NCBI GenBank assembly: GCA_021204025.1
Contig: JAJQAC010000019.1
Span: 55,693 to 119,692, forward strand
DNA length: 64,000 nucleotides
Reading direction: 5' to 3'
Source: Clostridiales bacterium
GTDB lineage: Bacteria > Bacillota > Clostridia > Lachnospirales > Lachnospiraceae
Of this stretch, positions 7,276-17,098 are shown in pieces. The notes beneath the pieces are model-generated. The model was not told the DNA's origin, ran no database searches, and saw only the letters and a list, made by a program, of their open reading frames with translations. Both the position numbers and the translations under genes were made by a program. Position 1 is the stretch's first letter, and every line of letters starts with the position of its first letter.

Positions 7276-10200
7276 ATGAGAGAAAAAATCAATCGGCTGG
7301 CAAGAGGGATCGTGGACCGGGTAAAAACCGGTCTTATCGTTCGCCCGCTGTCTATGGAGGCTGCGGTTCTGGCAGGAGGAATCTCATCCGGAGAACTGTC
7401 TGTTTCCGATGCGGATGGCGGTTATATCAAAGGACTGGTCTATTCTTCCAACGTACGGGTTAAAGTGAAAAATGATTCCTTCGGCGGCGTTCGTAACCGG
7501 ATTGCTTTTGAGGTTGACAGCAGACATCTGTCCTGCGACGATGAGATAGCGGGAGAATTTTATCTGGTAACGGATGACGGAGAAACGAGGATACCATATC
7601 GTTTTGCAGTGCAGTTCAATCAGTCCGGTATGACTCTGAGGCAGTTAAAGAGCGCAAAAGATTTTGCGGACATTGTCAGAAGCGATCCGGATATGGGACT
7701 GCGTCTGTTCACGTTTGAAGATTTTGTGGAAGCTCCTTTTATGCAGGATCCTCATATCCGTATCCTTTATGACGGTTTGAAGAAAAGACCAGACCGCAGG
7801 AACAGTCTCGAAGAATTTTTAGTCACTTTAAAACAAAAGCAGCCGGTTGAACTTGTGGTGAGCGTCATGCCAAGAAAATACCGGGCAGATGCAAAGAAGC
7901 TCGAGGATGTAGTAAAGATCCGATGCAGTACCTGGGGATATGTACATTTTGAGGTATCCGCGGATGGAGATTTCCTGAAGCTGCCAAAAACGTCGTTCAG
8001 TCAGGAAGATTTTACAGACGGCGTATGTACCGTTTCCTACCAGATCGACCCTGCCAGGCTTCATGGCGGACATAATCTGGGATCGCTTCATATCGATACC
8101 GTGCGGGATGCCAGAATCATTCCGATCGAAGTGAAGGGAATCTCGAACAAAGATGCAAACAGAAAAAAACCATCCTATGCGGATCTGAGCAGTTATATGG
8201 CGATGCGTCTGCAGTATGAGACGCAGGAGACAAAAGATCCTCTTCTCATGGGACAGATGAGAAAAAAACTCGATGCGATGTATGAACGTTTCCAGGATAC
8301 TCTCACGATTGCATTGATGGATGCGGAACTTGCACTTACTGTTGGAGACTCTGCAAGGGCTGCTGATCTTCTGGATGCCCGCAAGGGAGAGATGGCGGAG
8401 CGTCGTCAGGAAAAGTACGTAGAATACTGTTATTATACCTATATGCAGATTCAGCTGAATGGGCAGGCCGAACAAAGGGACGCCCTGCTTCATCTGGTTG
8501 ACCGATACCGGAGAGAAGAAATATCGGGGAGTTTATTCCTCCTTTGGGTTCAGCTGGATCCGTCTGTGAAAGAAAAGCCGATGGAGCTTCTCGCGCAGAT
8601 GCGGCATTATTTCTCCAAAGGATGCCATAGCCCGTTCTTTTATTTAATTGCGCTGGAACTGTTTGAAAATCATCCGGATACTCTCAGACAGGTCAATGAC
8701 TTTGAACTTCAGGTGCTGGTTTTCGGCGTTCGCAGGGGTCTGCTGACGCGGGAACTTGCTCTGAAAGCCGCGCAGATCGCGGCGGAGAGCCGGCGTTTTG
8801 ATCAGCTGGCGTGCCGTTTGCTGATCTTAATGTACGAGACATTCAAAGACCGACAGTTTCTTTCTGCTGTCTGTGCGATGTTGATCAAAGGACATTGCCG
8901 CGGGCCGGGGTATTTTCACTGGTACGAGGAAGCGCTGACGAACGGGGTGAGCCTGACCGGGCTTTATGAATATTACCTTTATACGCTTCCGAAGGATTAT
9001 CCATACCTGCTTCCCAGGGAAGTGCTGCTGTATTTTTCCTATGGGAAACCGCTGGATGACAACAGCAGGGCGCTGTTGTATATGAATATATTGAAATATA
9101 TGAAGAAGGACGCGCCCCTTTATGCCAAATATGAAAAAGAAATCAGTGAGTTTACCATGGATCAGCTCCTTCGCTGCAAGGTGAACCGCAGGCTGGTCGT
9201 GCTTTATGAAGAGATTCTTTATAAGGAAATGATTGACCGTAAAGTGGCGAGAGTGCTTCCGTCGATTTTAAGCTCATACCGGATCCGGGTAAAGAACCCA
9301 AATATGAAATATGTGATCGTCTGTTATGAGGAACTGAATGAGGAGGATGCTTACCCGATTCAGGACGGCATAGCTTATGTGCCATTATATCTGGAACAGA
9401 ATGTGATCCTTTTTCAGGATTCGTTTGGAAACCGATTTTATCATATACCTTTCCGCAAAACGCCGGCAATGGAAAAAATGGACGTGGAGGAAATGACGAA
9501 ACGGTGCTATGAGGTTTTTCCTGATCATCCGATGCTGAGGCTGAGAGAAAGCCGTGAAATATTAGAAAGAGGGATTTCTTCTCAGAGAGAGCTGGAAGCT
9601 CAGCAGAAGACTCTGGATGGACTTCCGCTTCACCCTACTTACAGCAAAATGATCTTTGAGGAGATATTTGAAAGTCGTCTGCGGCGGTTTGAGGCTGGCG
9701 GACAGATGGCAGATGAGGATGCGGCGTATCTGCTGAAGATTAACCCGGATTCCCTTACCAGGGAGCAGCGGGCACGGATGACGGAGGCTTTGATTGACGG
9801 GAAATATGATAAAGAAGCCTGGGGTCTGGTAGAACAGTACGGCTGTGAGGGGATTTCCGATAATCATCTGGAAGAGTTGTGTTCGTTTCAGATTTTACAT
9901 CAGACGCCGCCGGATTCGGAAGAGCTGCTTGCGTATTCCTGTCAGTTATTCCTCAGGGGCAAGTTTGACAGTGTTATACTGGATTTCCTCTGTGAGCACT
10001 ATGATGGCAGTGGCGACATCATGTACAGTGTCTTGGAAAAAGGGATGACGGAGCAGGTTGAAGTCTATGATATGGCGGAACGGCTGCTGGCTCAGATGCT
10101 GTTTTGCGGAGACAGTGACCGGATGGATGCGGTATTCGAGTGGTATTCCGGCGTCAAACAGCCCAGCGACAGTCTGATTCGTGCTTATTATACGAAGAAA

Positions 10201-10854
10201 AGTGCGAATTATTTTCTGGATGAAAAGCCGGTTCCCGATAAGGTATTTGCTCATCTGGAAGGATATTTAACGAGCGCGGGGGAACTGCGCAAACTTCCTG
10301 CGATCTGGCTTCTTGCAGTCGGGCTTTATTATTCCAGGCTGCCGGTGCTTGATCATGCGAGGAAGGAACTCTGCTCGCGGATTCTGGAGGTTCTGCTGGC
10401 AGAGGGGAGGGTATTTGCCTGGTTTCAGACGTTGGGGAGGATGGTTGCGCTGCCGGCGTCGATTATGGATCAGACGATCCTGGAATATCGGTGTCAGGGC
10501 GAGGAATCGCCGGTGAATAAGCCGATGATGATGATCCGGATTCTGCCGGAGGAAACCGAATTCCATCCGGAGGAAATGAAGCGGGTCTATGCCGGAATCT
10601 ATGTGATGCAGAAGGTTCTGTTTGCAGGAGAGAAACTGGAATACCGGATCAGTGAAAACCGGAATGGACAGGATGAGGTGACGCAGGAAGGTACGCTGAC
10701 TCCGGATCCGGAACGTGCAGGAACCGGAAGCCGGTATGCGAAGTTAAACGATATCTGTGTCACTTTCTATAAAAAAGAAAAAAATTGTGAAGAAAAAATG
10801 AAGACGTATCTGGCGGAATATCTGATCAGAGAGGAATTATTTCCCCTGATGTAG
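7276..10854 (+). CDS. Large conserved protein of unknown function, DUF5717-like
   Basis: 1192 aa, no signal peptide and no membrane segment, so probably cytoplasmic. The first 290 residues look beta-rich, with two sandwich-like stretches (about 1-120 and 190-290). From about residue 300 to 960 the protein is helical and repeat-like (YCYYTYMQIQLNGQAEQRD, MEMLAQ-type helices), reminiscent of TPR or HEAT solenoids. The final 100 residues are again beta-rich. It belongs with the next two genes: 20 and 16 bases separate them. I believe it is the Lachnospiraceae family called DUF5717, always next to a DUF5716 protein, but no function is known. ATG at 7276 follows AAAAGGTGAC. Confidence 0.6.
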   Translation: MREKINRLARGIVDRVKTGLIVRPLSMEAAVLAGGISSGELSVSDADGGYIKGLVYSSNVRVKVKNDSFGGVRNRIAFEVDSRHLSCDDEIAGEFYLVTDDGETRIPYRFAVQFNQSGMTLRQLKSAKDFADIVRSDPDMGLRLFTFEDFVEAPFMQDPHIRILYDGLKKRPDRRNSLEEFLVTLKQKQPVELVVSVMPRKYRADAKKLEDVVKIRCSTWGYVHFEVSADGDFLKLPKTSFSQEDFTDGVCTVSYQIDPARLHGGHNLGSLHIDTVRDARIIPIEVKGISNKDANRKKPSYADLSSYMAMRLQYETQETKDPLLMGQMRKKLDAMYERFQDTLTIALMDAELALTVGDSARAADLLDARKGEMAERRQEKYVEYCYYTYMQIQLNGQAEQRDALLHLVDRYRREEISGSLFLLWVQLDPSVKEKPMELLAQMRHYFSKGCHSPFFYLIALELFENHPDTLRQVNDFELQVLVFGVRRGLLTRELALKAAQIAAESRRFDQLACRLLILMYETFKDRQFLSAVCAMLIKGHCRGPGYFHWYEEALTNGVSLTGLYEYYLYTLPKDYPYLLPREVLLYFSYGKPLDDNSRALLYMNILKYMKKDAPLYAKYEKEISEFTMDQLLRCKVNRRLVVLYEEILYKEMIDRKVARVLPSILSSYRIRVKNPNMKYVIVCYEELNEEDAYPIQDGIAYVPLYLEQNVILFQDSFGNRFYHIPFRKTPAMEKMDVEEMTKRCYEVFPDHPMLRLRESREILERGISSQRELEAQQKTLDGLPLHPTYSKMIFEEIFESRLRRFEAGGQMADEDAAYLLKINPDSLTREQRARMTEALIDGKYDKEAWGLVEQYGCEGISDNHLEELCSFQILHQTPPDSEELLAYSCQLFLRGKFDSVILDFLCEHYDGSGDIMYSVLEKGMTEQVEVYDMAERLLAQMLFCGDSDRMDAVFEWYSGVKQPSDSLIRAYYTKKSANYFLDEKPVPDKVFAHLEGYLTSAGELRKLPAIWLLAVGLYYSRLPVLDHARKELCSRILEVLLAEGRVFAWFQTLGRMVALPASIMDQTILEYRCQGEESPVNKPMMMIRILPEETEFHPEEMKRVYAGIYVMQKVLFAGEKLEYRISENRNGQDEVTQEGTLTPDPERAGTGSRYAKLNDICVTFYKKEKNCEEKMKTYLAEYLIREELFPLM

Positions 10855-10883
10855 AGTGCGGAACGTTTCAGGGGATGGAGATA

Positions 10884-12107
10884 ATGGAAGGATTTTTGGT
10901 CGGCATTGACCTGTGTGATACTTATACGCAGGTCTGCGGTCCTGAAGAAGAAAATTTGTGGACTTTTCCGACGGTGATCTGTCGTGGGAAAAGTACGGAT
11001 GAATGGTATATTGGAGAAAATGCTTATGCGCAGGTACTTCGTGGAGATGGGATACTGGTCGACAGACTGGTAAATCTGACGTGCAAGGACGGCACGGCTA
11101 CACTCGGCGATATCAGGTATGAAGCCGCGGAGCTGATGAGACGCTTTCTGTCCATGACACTGGATCTTCCGATACAGGCCGGAATTACCGGCGAGATCCA
11201 TGCGGTTGTGATTGCGGTACGCCGTCTTGAGACGAGACTGATCCAGGTGCTGACCGATTGCCTGAGAAGCTTTGGTTTTGAGGATTCTCAGTTTCGGATT
11301 ATCAGTCATGCGGAAGGATTTGTTTATGACACGCTCAGCCAGAAAAAAGAGATATGGAACGGGACAGTAGGAATGTTTGACCTTTCTGATGAGGGGCTTC
11401 GTTATTATGAACTGAAGATTCAGAGAGGACCCAAAAAGTCTTTTGTCCTGGCGGAATATGAGGAGATGGAGGAGCGTTTTGATCTTGATCTGCTGGAAAC
11501 GCCTCAGAAGGCAAAGGTAGGAGATACGATCCTTTGCGCCTGTGCTGAGCGTATGATGAGGAAAAAACTTTATTCTGCGGTTTTTCTTTGTGGAAAGGGT
11601 TTTGAAAGTCAGGAGTGGGCTCAGGAGTTCATGAAACTTTTATCTGTGAGCCGCCGGATATTCCGGGAACCGGCAATTTTTGCCAGAGGCGCGCTTCTGT
11701 ACGCGTCGGAGCTGGTTTCCGCGAGAGCGGCGTTTCCCTTTATCTGTGTCTGCGACGGGCATTTAAAGACTACCATTTCCATGAACGTCCTTCATAAGGG
11801 GCAGGAAACCGTGGTTACTCTGGCATCTGCGGGAGACAACTGGTACGAGCGCAGCGTGGTAATTGATGTGATCCCGGACAAACAGGATTCTGTTGATTTT
11901 ATGGTAACGCCCCTGGACGTTCGCAAAAAGAAAACGATTACGGTACCGCTGGAGGGATTCCCTCAGAAAAATGACCGCACGATGAAGGTGAGAATCTGCC
12001 TGAGATTTCTGGATGACCGGACCATGTCCGTTGAAATGAGAGACTTAGGGTTTGGCGAACTTTTTCCCTCTTCGGGCGCGCAGATCAGGCAGGAGGTTAT
12101 GCTGTGA
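10884..12107 (+). CDS. Divergent actin/Hsp70-fold protein, DUF5716-like
   Basis: About 407 aa, cytoplasmic. Three features recall the actin/Hsp70 ATPase fold: an N-terminal phosphate-1-like strand turn (LVGIDLCDTYTQVC), a phosphate-2-like segment (GTVGMFDLSDEGLRYYEL, about residues 155-172) and an adenosine-site-like segment (SAVFLCGKGFES, about 230-241) followed by an RGALLYA helix. The last 130 residues are beta-rich and end with VRICLRFLDDRTMSVEMRDL, like an Hsp70 substrate-binding domain. The usual DLGTT is replaced by DLCDT, so ATP hydrolysis may be altered. ATG 10884 is preferred (GGGATGGAG upstream); 10875 is the alternative. Function unknown. Confidence 0.6.
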   Translation: MEGFLVGIDLCDTYTQVCGPEEENLWTFPTVICRGKSTDEWYIGENAYAQVLRGDGILVDRLVNLTCKDGTATLGDIRYEAAELMRRFLSMTLDLPIQAGITGEIHAVVIAVRRLETRLIQVLTDCLRSFGFEDSQFRIISHAEGFVYDTLSQKKEIWNGTVGMFDLSDEGLRYYELKIQRGPKKSFVLAEYEEMEERFDLDLLETPQKAKVGDTILCACAERMMRKKLYSAVFLCGKGFESQEWAQEFMKLLSVSRRIFREPAIFARGALLYASELVSARAAFPFICVCDGHLKTTISMNVLHKGQETVVTLASAGDNWYERSVVIDVIPDKQDSVDFMVTPLDVRKKKTITVPLEGFPQKNDRTMKVRICLRFLDDRTMSVEMRDLGFGELFPSSGAQIRQEVML

Positions 12108-12123
12108 GATCGGAGAAGAACAA

Positions 12124-12936
12124 ATGAGTTTATTGTTATGCAGACAGGAAAATGTCCGTCATCCATATTATATGGAAAATCTGGGAATACATCTGTACTC
12201 GTCCCAGGAACTTTCCTACGTGATCTTTAATTATCCGCTGCTGGTTATGGAAGATTTTGTGGATGATAATTTACTGAATTTTTTAAGAGAAGAACTGAAT
12301 CAGGGATTTCTGGCGCTGAAGATTGAACGATTTTTAAAAAACGGCGGCAGTACCGATGAAGTACTGGCGATGATTTTGAGTGAAGGAGATTATTACAGCA
12401 GTGCTGAGATTGGCCGTTTCCGCCAGCTTTTATCGAATTTCAGAAGCAAGCACCCTGCGGATTATGGGAAAACCAAGGCAGATGAGCTGTTTTCCATGAG
12501 ACAGTATGGCAAAGCCGCGGCGATTTACGCGGGACTGACCGAATATCCGAAGGATACGTTTGTCAGCGATTTATTTATCGGAAAGGTATGGAATAATCTG
12601 GGGGCCTGTTACGCGCGGATGTTTCGAACCGGGCAGGCGATGGAGGCTTTTGAGAAGGCCTGGCAGCGGACCGGACAGAAAAGTTCCCTGGAAATGATGG
12701 TGATTTTGTCAAAGCTGGATAACGGGCAGAGACTGAGCGATCAGGTAAAAGCCCTGGTAGATGAGGAGACGGAAATGTCCTGTCAGAAGCGGATTGACGC
12801 GGCCAGAGAAGCTGCCGCAAAACACGCAAAAATGATGGAACTGGAAGCATTATTTGAAAAGGACAGCCTGAAACGCCGCGCCGGAGAAGAAACCCTGATC
12901 GGCGCCTGGAGACAGGAATATCGGCGGATCCGATAA
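12124..12936 (+). CDS. TPR-like protein of the Hsp70-like three-gene unit
   Basis: About 270 aa. The middle (residues about 115-205) has tandem helical repeats such as ADELFSMRQYGKAAAIYAGL and WNNLGACYARMFRTGQAMEA, which fit the TPR pattern. The N-terminal 100 residues are not recognised. No signal peptide. I start it at the ATG 12124, 5 bases after GGAGAAG, only 16 bases after the preceding stop. Together with the two genes before it this suggests an ATPase of Hsp70/actin fold with two helical-repeat partners. Nothing here shows the substrate. A weak alternative is a general scaffold protein. Confidence 0.6.
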   Translation: MSLLLCRQENVRHPYYMENLGIHLYSSQELSYVIFNYPLLVMEDFVDDNLLNFLREELNQGFLALKIERFLKNGGSTDEVLAMILSEGDYYSSAEIGRFRQLLSNFRSKHPADYGKTKADELFSMRQYGKAAAIYAGLTEYPKDTFVSDLFIGKVWNNLGACYARMFRTGQAMEAFEKAWQRTGQKSSLEMMVILSKLDNGQRLSDQVKALVDEETEMSCQKRIDAAREAAAKHAKMMELEALFEKDSLKRRAGEETLIGAWRQEYRRIR

Positions 12937-13010
12937 GCGCATGTGTATCATGGCGGCAGATTGTTGTCGCTGCATCATAAATATATGGTAGTTAGGAAGG
13001 TAGATTTATC

Positions 13011-15665
13011 ATGAAAGAGCTGGAAAAAAATTATAATCCTGCGGCGATTGAGTCAAAACTGTATCAGAAATGGCTGGAGAAGAAATATTTTCACGCCGAC
13101 GCCGGGCGAGGCAGACGGGAAGGGAAGAAACCGTTTACCATTGTAATGCCGCCGCCCAATATCACCGGGCAGCTCCATATGGGACACGCGCTGGACAATA
13201 CCATGCAGGATATCCTGACCCGCTATAAAAGAATGCAGGGATATGAGGCTCTGTGGCAGCCAGGTACGGATCATGCGGCGATTGCGACCGAGGTAAAGGT
13301 CATTGACAAATTGAAAAGCGAAGGAATTGATAAAGAGGACCTGGGCCGTGAAGGCTTCCTGGAGAAGTGCTGGGACTGGAAAAAAGAATATGGCACCCGC
13401 ATTATCAACCAGCTGCAGAAGCTGGGTTCTTCCGCTGACTGGGACCGCGAACGTTTTACGATGGATCCGGGATGTTCGGACGCGGTGCTGGAGGTATTTA
13501 CCAGACTTTATGAGAAAGGCTATATTTATAAGGGTTCGCGTATCATCAACTGGTGCCCGGTCTGCCAGACGTCGATCTCAGACGCGGAGGTAGAGCATCA
13601 GGAACAGGATGGCTTCTTCTGGCATATTAATTATCCGATTGTAGGCGAAGAAGGCCGGTTTGTAGAGATCGCGACGACCCGGCCGGAGACGCTGCTGGGA
13701 GATACCGCTGTAGCGGTCAATCCACAGGATGAGCGGTATCAGGATCTGGTGGGTAAGATGTTGAAGCTGCCGCTGACGGACCGCGAGATCCCGGTGATTG
13801 CCGATGAATATGTGGACAAGGATTTTGGAACCGGCTGTGTGAAGATCACGCCGGCCCATGATCCAAATGACTTTGAGGTGGGCAAGCGCCACAATCTGGC
13901 AGAGGTCTGTATCATGCATGACGACGCGACGATTGATTGTCCCGGCAGTCCGTACGATGGTATGGACCGCTATGATGCACGCCGCGCGATGGTAGAAGAC
14001 TTAAAGCAGCAGGGACTGCTGGTAAAAGTGGTTCCGCACAGCCATAATGTCGGGACTCATGATCGCTGTAAAACAACCGTAGAGCCGATGGTTAAGCAAC
14101 AGTGGTTTGTTCGTATGGACGAGATGGCAAAGCCGGCCATCGAAGCGTTAAAGACCGGCAGATTAAAATTTGTTCCGGAAAGTTTTGGTAAAATCTACCT
14201 GCACTGGCTGGAAAATATCCGCGACTGGTGTATCTCCAGACAGCTGTGGTGGGGTCATCGGATCCCGGCCTATTATTGTTGTGAGTGCGGAGAAATTACG
14301 GTTGCCCGATCCATGCCGGAGAAGTGTCCGAAATGTGGCTGCGAGAGACTTCGTCAGGATGAGGATACGCTGGATACCTGGTTTTCGTCTGCGCTGTGGC
14401 CGTTTTCGACGCTTGGCTGGCCGGAAAAGACAGAAGAACTGGAATATTTTTACCCGACTGACGTGCTGGTAACCGGTTATGATATTATTTTCTTCTGGGT
14501 CATCCGGATGGTATTTTCCGGGATCGAGCAGACCGGAGAATCGCCGTTCCACACGGTACTGATCCATGGTCTTGTGCGCGACAGCCAGGGCCGTAAGATG
14601 AGTAAATCCCTCGGCAACGGGATTGATCCGCTCGAGGTAATCGACAAGTACGGCGCGGATGCTCTGAGGATGACATTAATCACCGGCAACGCACCGGGTA
14701 ACGATATGCGTTTCTACTGGGAGCGCGTGGAAAACAGCCGTAATTTTGCAAATAAGGTATGGAACGCTTCCCGGTTTATTATGATGAATATGGAAAAGGC
14801 GTCGGTTGGAGAATGCTCTGTCGATGATCTGACGATGGCGGATAAATGGATTCTCTCTAAGTGTAATACACTGGCAAAAGAAGTGACGGAGAATCTGGAT
14901 AAATATGAACTGGGTATCGCGCTTCAGAAGGTATATGATTTTATCTGGGAGGAATTCTGCGACTGGTATATTGAGATGGTGAAACCGCGTCTGTGGAAGG
15001 ATGATGACAGTACCAAGGCGGCCGCGATCTGGACGCTCAGGACCGTGCTCATCCAGTCCCTGAAGCTGCTGCACCCTTATATGCCTTTTATCACAGAGGA
15101 GATCTTCTGTAATCTGCAGGATGAAGAAGAATCCATCATGATCTCAGCCTGGCCGGCTTATCAGGATAACTGGGTATTTACAGAAGATGAATACGCTGTT
15201 GAGACGATCAAGGAAGCCGTCCGCGCGATCCGTAATGTGCGTACCTCGATGAATGTGCCGCCGAGCAGAAAAGCAAAGGTTTTTGTTGTATCGGAGGATG
15301 AGAAAACGCGCAATATTTTTGAGAAGAGCAAGCTTTTCTTCGCGACGCTCGGTTATGCGGGTGAGGTAGAGATTCGCACGGACCGGAACGGTATCGGCGA
15401 CGACGCGGTATCGGCTGTCATTCATAACGCAACGATCTATATGCCATTTGCGGATCTGGTAGACACCGCGAAAGAGATCGAACGCCTGGAAAAAGAAAAA
15501 AAGAGACTCGAAGGCGAATTAAAGCGCGTCAACGGAATGCTTTCCAATGAGAGGTTTATCAGCAAGGCCCCGGAAACCAAGATCAACGAGGAACGCGCAA
15601 AACTTGCAAAGTACACGCAGATGATGGCGCAGGTAGAAGAACGTCTGACTCAGATGAAGGGCTGA
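13011..15665 (+). CDS. valS: Valine--tRNA ligase
   Basis: 884 aa, class I aminoacyl-tRNA synthetase. The HIGH motif appears as HMGH in [16 protein letters not shown] (about residues 44-59) and the KMSKS motif in [11 protein letters not shown] (about 527-537). The editing domain ([16 protein letters not shown], about 223-238) removes mischarged threonine. The C-terminus ends with the ValS coiled-coil arm ([19 protein letters not shown]). Length is normal. Only 74 bases separate it from the TPR gene, and no T-box leader is found here, unlike many Gram-positive valS genes. It is followed closely by folC. Confidence 0.98.
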   Translation: MKELEKNYNPAAIESKLYQKWLEKKYFHADAGRGRREGKKPFTIVMPPPNITGQLHMGHALDNTMQDILTRYKRMQGYEALWQPGTDHAAIATEVKVIDKLKSEGIDKEDLGREGFLEKCWDWKKEYGTRIINQLQKLGSSADWDRERFTMDPGCSDAVLEVFTRLYEKGYIYKGSRIINWCPVCQTSISDAEVEHQEQDGFFWHINYPIVGEEGRFVEIATTRPETLLGDTAVAVNPQDERYQDLVGKMLKLPLTDREIPVIADEYVDKDFGTGCVKITPAHDPNDFEVGKRHNLAEVCIMHDDATIDCPGSPYDGMDRYDARRAMVEDLKQQGLLVKVVPHSHNVGTHDRCKTTVEPMVKQQWFVRMDEMAKPAIEALKTGRLKFVPESFGKIYLHWLENIRDWCISRQLWWGHRIPAYYCCECGEITVARSMPEKCPKCGCERLRQDEDTLDTWFSSALWPFSTLGWPEKTEELEYFYPTDVLVTGYDIIFFWVIRMVFSGIEQTGESPFHTVLIHGLVRDSQGRKMSKSLGNGIDPLEVIDKYGADALRMTLITGNAPGNDMRFYWERVENSRNFANKVWNASRFIMMNMEKASVGECSVDDLTMADKWILSKCNTLAKEVTENLDKYELGIALQKVYDFIWEEFCDWYIEMVKPRLWKDDDSTKAAAIWTLRTVLIQSLKLLHPYMPFITEEIFCNLQDEEESIMISAWPAYQDNWVFTEDEYAVETIKEAVRAIRNVRTSMNVPPSRKAKVFVVSEDEKTRNIFEKSKLFFATLGYAGEVEIRTDRNGIGDDAVSAVIHNATIYMPFADLVDTAKEIERLEKEKKRLEGELKRVNGMLSNERFISKAPETKINEERAKLAKYTQMMAQVEERLTQMKG

Positions 15666-15694
15666 AAATAAAAAAGAAAAGGTACTAAAAAACG

Positions 15695-16951
15695 ATGGAC
15701 AGGCATAAGATGATTTTGAACGCGGAAGAGTATCTGCAGATGATACCAATGTGGACAAAAAAGAAAAATACGGTTGCAGATATCAGAGCCTTTGTGAGAG
15801 AACTTCATCTGTCCTGTCCGAATATCATCCATGTAGCCGGCACCAACGGAAAGGGATCTGTCTGCGCGGATCTGACCGCTATCCTGTTGGAAGCCGGTTA
15901 TCATACGGGAACCTTTATCTCACCGCATCTGATTGACGTGAGGGAACGCTTCCTGCTGGACGGTCAGATGGTATCGGAGGAGATTTTTCAGGACACCTTT
16001 GACCGTGTGATGCCGGTGGTTAAAAAAATGACCGAAGCGGGATACTGCCACCCATCTTATTTTGAGTTCTGTTTCCTGGTGGCGATGAAATTGTTTTCTG
16101 ATAGCCGGGTAGACTTCGGTATCCTGGAAACGGGACTGGGAGGAAGACTGGACGCGACAAATGCAGTGGAGGAACCAAAGGCCTGTGTGATTACATCCAT
16201 CAGCTTCGATCATACACAGTACCTGGGAAATACCATTGCGCAGATTGCCGGAGAAAAAGCCGGGATCGTAAAGACCGGGATTCCGGTGATCTATGACGAT
16301 AACTGTCCGGAAGCGTCTGACGTGATCCGACAGCGCGCAGAAGAGCTGCATGCACCCGCGTTTCCGGTATCGGAACAGACGATGCCGGAACCGGTAACAG
16401 CAACAGAGTTTGCAGCGCCATATCAGCGGATGAACGCGGCGCTTGCCGTAAAGACTCTGGAAATACTTAAGCTGCCGCATATCGATACTCTGACGTGCCG
16501 CAGGGGACTGGCAAAAGTACACTGGCGGGGACGGATGGAGGAAGTTGCTCCCGGGATCTGGCTGGACGGAGCTCATAATCCGGGTGGGATTTCAGCCTTT
16601 ATCCGCACAGTAAAAGAACAGCTTGTCCGGTCGGGCGGTTTTGCGATTCACCTGCTTTTTGCGGCGGTGGCGGACAAAGATTATAATGAGATGATTCGTA
16701 TGCTGTGCGGGGAACTTTCACCGGATCATGTAACGGTGGCACATATTCAGAGCGAACGATCCGCAGATCAGGAGAAACTTGCCGGCCTTTTTTGTGCGGG
16801 AGGCTGCCGAACTGTTGAGCAGTATTCATCGGTGGATGAGGCGCTTTGCGCAGCGTTGGCAAAACACGGTAAATCGGACAGGCTTTATATCATTGGATCG
16901 TTGTATCTGATCGGAGAGATAATGGAGAGATGGAACCATGATAGATTTTGA
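15695..16951 (+). CDS. folC: Folylpolyglutamate synthase / dihydrofolate synthase
   Basis: 418 aa, cytoplasmic Mur-ligase-like ATPase. The P-loop GTNGKGS lies at about residues 49-55, the omega-loop region SPHLIDVRERFLLDG at about 76-90 and the ligase-domain motif GAHNPGG at about 292-298. It adds glutamate residues to folates. Gene order valS-folC is common in Firmicutes. It starts 29 bases after valS, with AAAAGAAAAGGTA as a modest ribosome site, and its 3' end overlaps a 48-aa ORF by 14 bases. Confidence 0.96.
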   Translation: MDRHKMILNAEEYLQMIPMWTKKKNTVADIRAFVRELHLSCPNIIHVAGTNGKGSVCADLTAILLEAGYHTGTFISPHLIDVRERFLLDGQMVSEEIFQDTFDRVMPVVKKMTEAGYCHPSYFEFCFLVAMKLFSDSRVDFGILETGLGGRLDATNAVEEPKACVITSISFDHTQYLGNTIAQIAGEKAGIVKTGIPVIYDDNCPEASDVIRQRAEELHAPAFPVSEQTMPEPVTATEFAAPYQRMNAALAVKTLEILKLPHIDTLTCRRGLAKVHWRGRMEEVAPGIWLDGAHNPGGISAFIRTVKEQLVRSGGFAIHLLFAAVADKDYNEMIRMLCGELSPDHVTVAHIQSERSADQEKLAGLFCAGGCRTVEQYSSVDEALCAALAKHGKSDRLYIIGSLYLIGEIMERWNHDRF

Positions 16952-17084
16952 GGAAGAATTAAAACGGTTTCGCCCAAGCACCGAAATTGGCGATGTCGAG
17001 AAAGTGATTGGTACAGAAGATCTGACGGATATGTCGGATCTGATGATGCAGCTGATGAAATCTGTTTCTGAGAAATCAGAATAG
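16938..17084 (+). CDS. Small acidic protein of 48 aa
   Basis: The reading frame starts at ATG 16938 (MIDFEEELKRFRPSTE) and stops at TAG 17082-17084. It is highly charged, with an N-terminal acidic helix (DFEEELKRF) and a Met-rich C-terminal helix (MSDLMMQLMKSVSEK). It overlaps the end of folC by 14 bases, with GGAGAGATGGAA upstream as ribosome site, so it is likely coupled to folC. It lies 14 bases before the next gene. I recall similar small ORFs at this place in other Lachnospiraceae, but I cannot name a family or function. Confidence 0.6.
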   Translation: MIDFEEELKRFRPSTEIGDVEKVIGTEDLTDMSDLMMQLMKSVSEKSE

Positions 17085-17098
17085 CCGGAGTTTCATAT

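Noticed and set aside
12937..13010. T-box leader before valS
   Set aside because: Only 74 bases lie between the genes and none of the T-box motifs occur there; the only T-box is at 47.5 kb.
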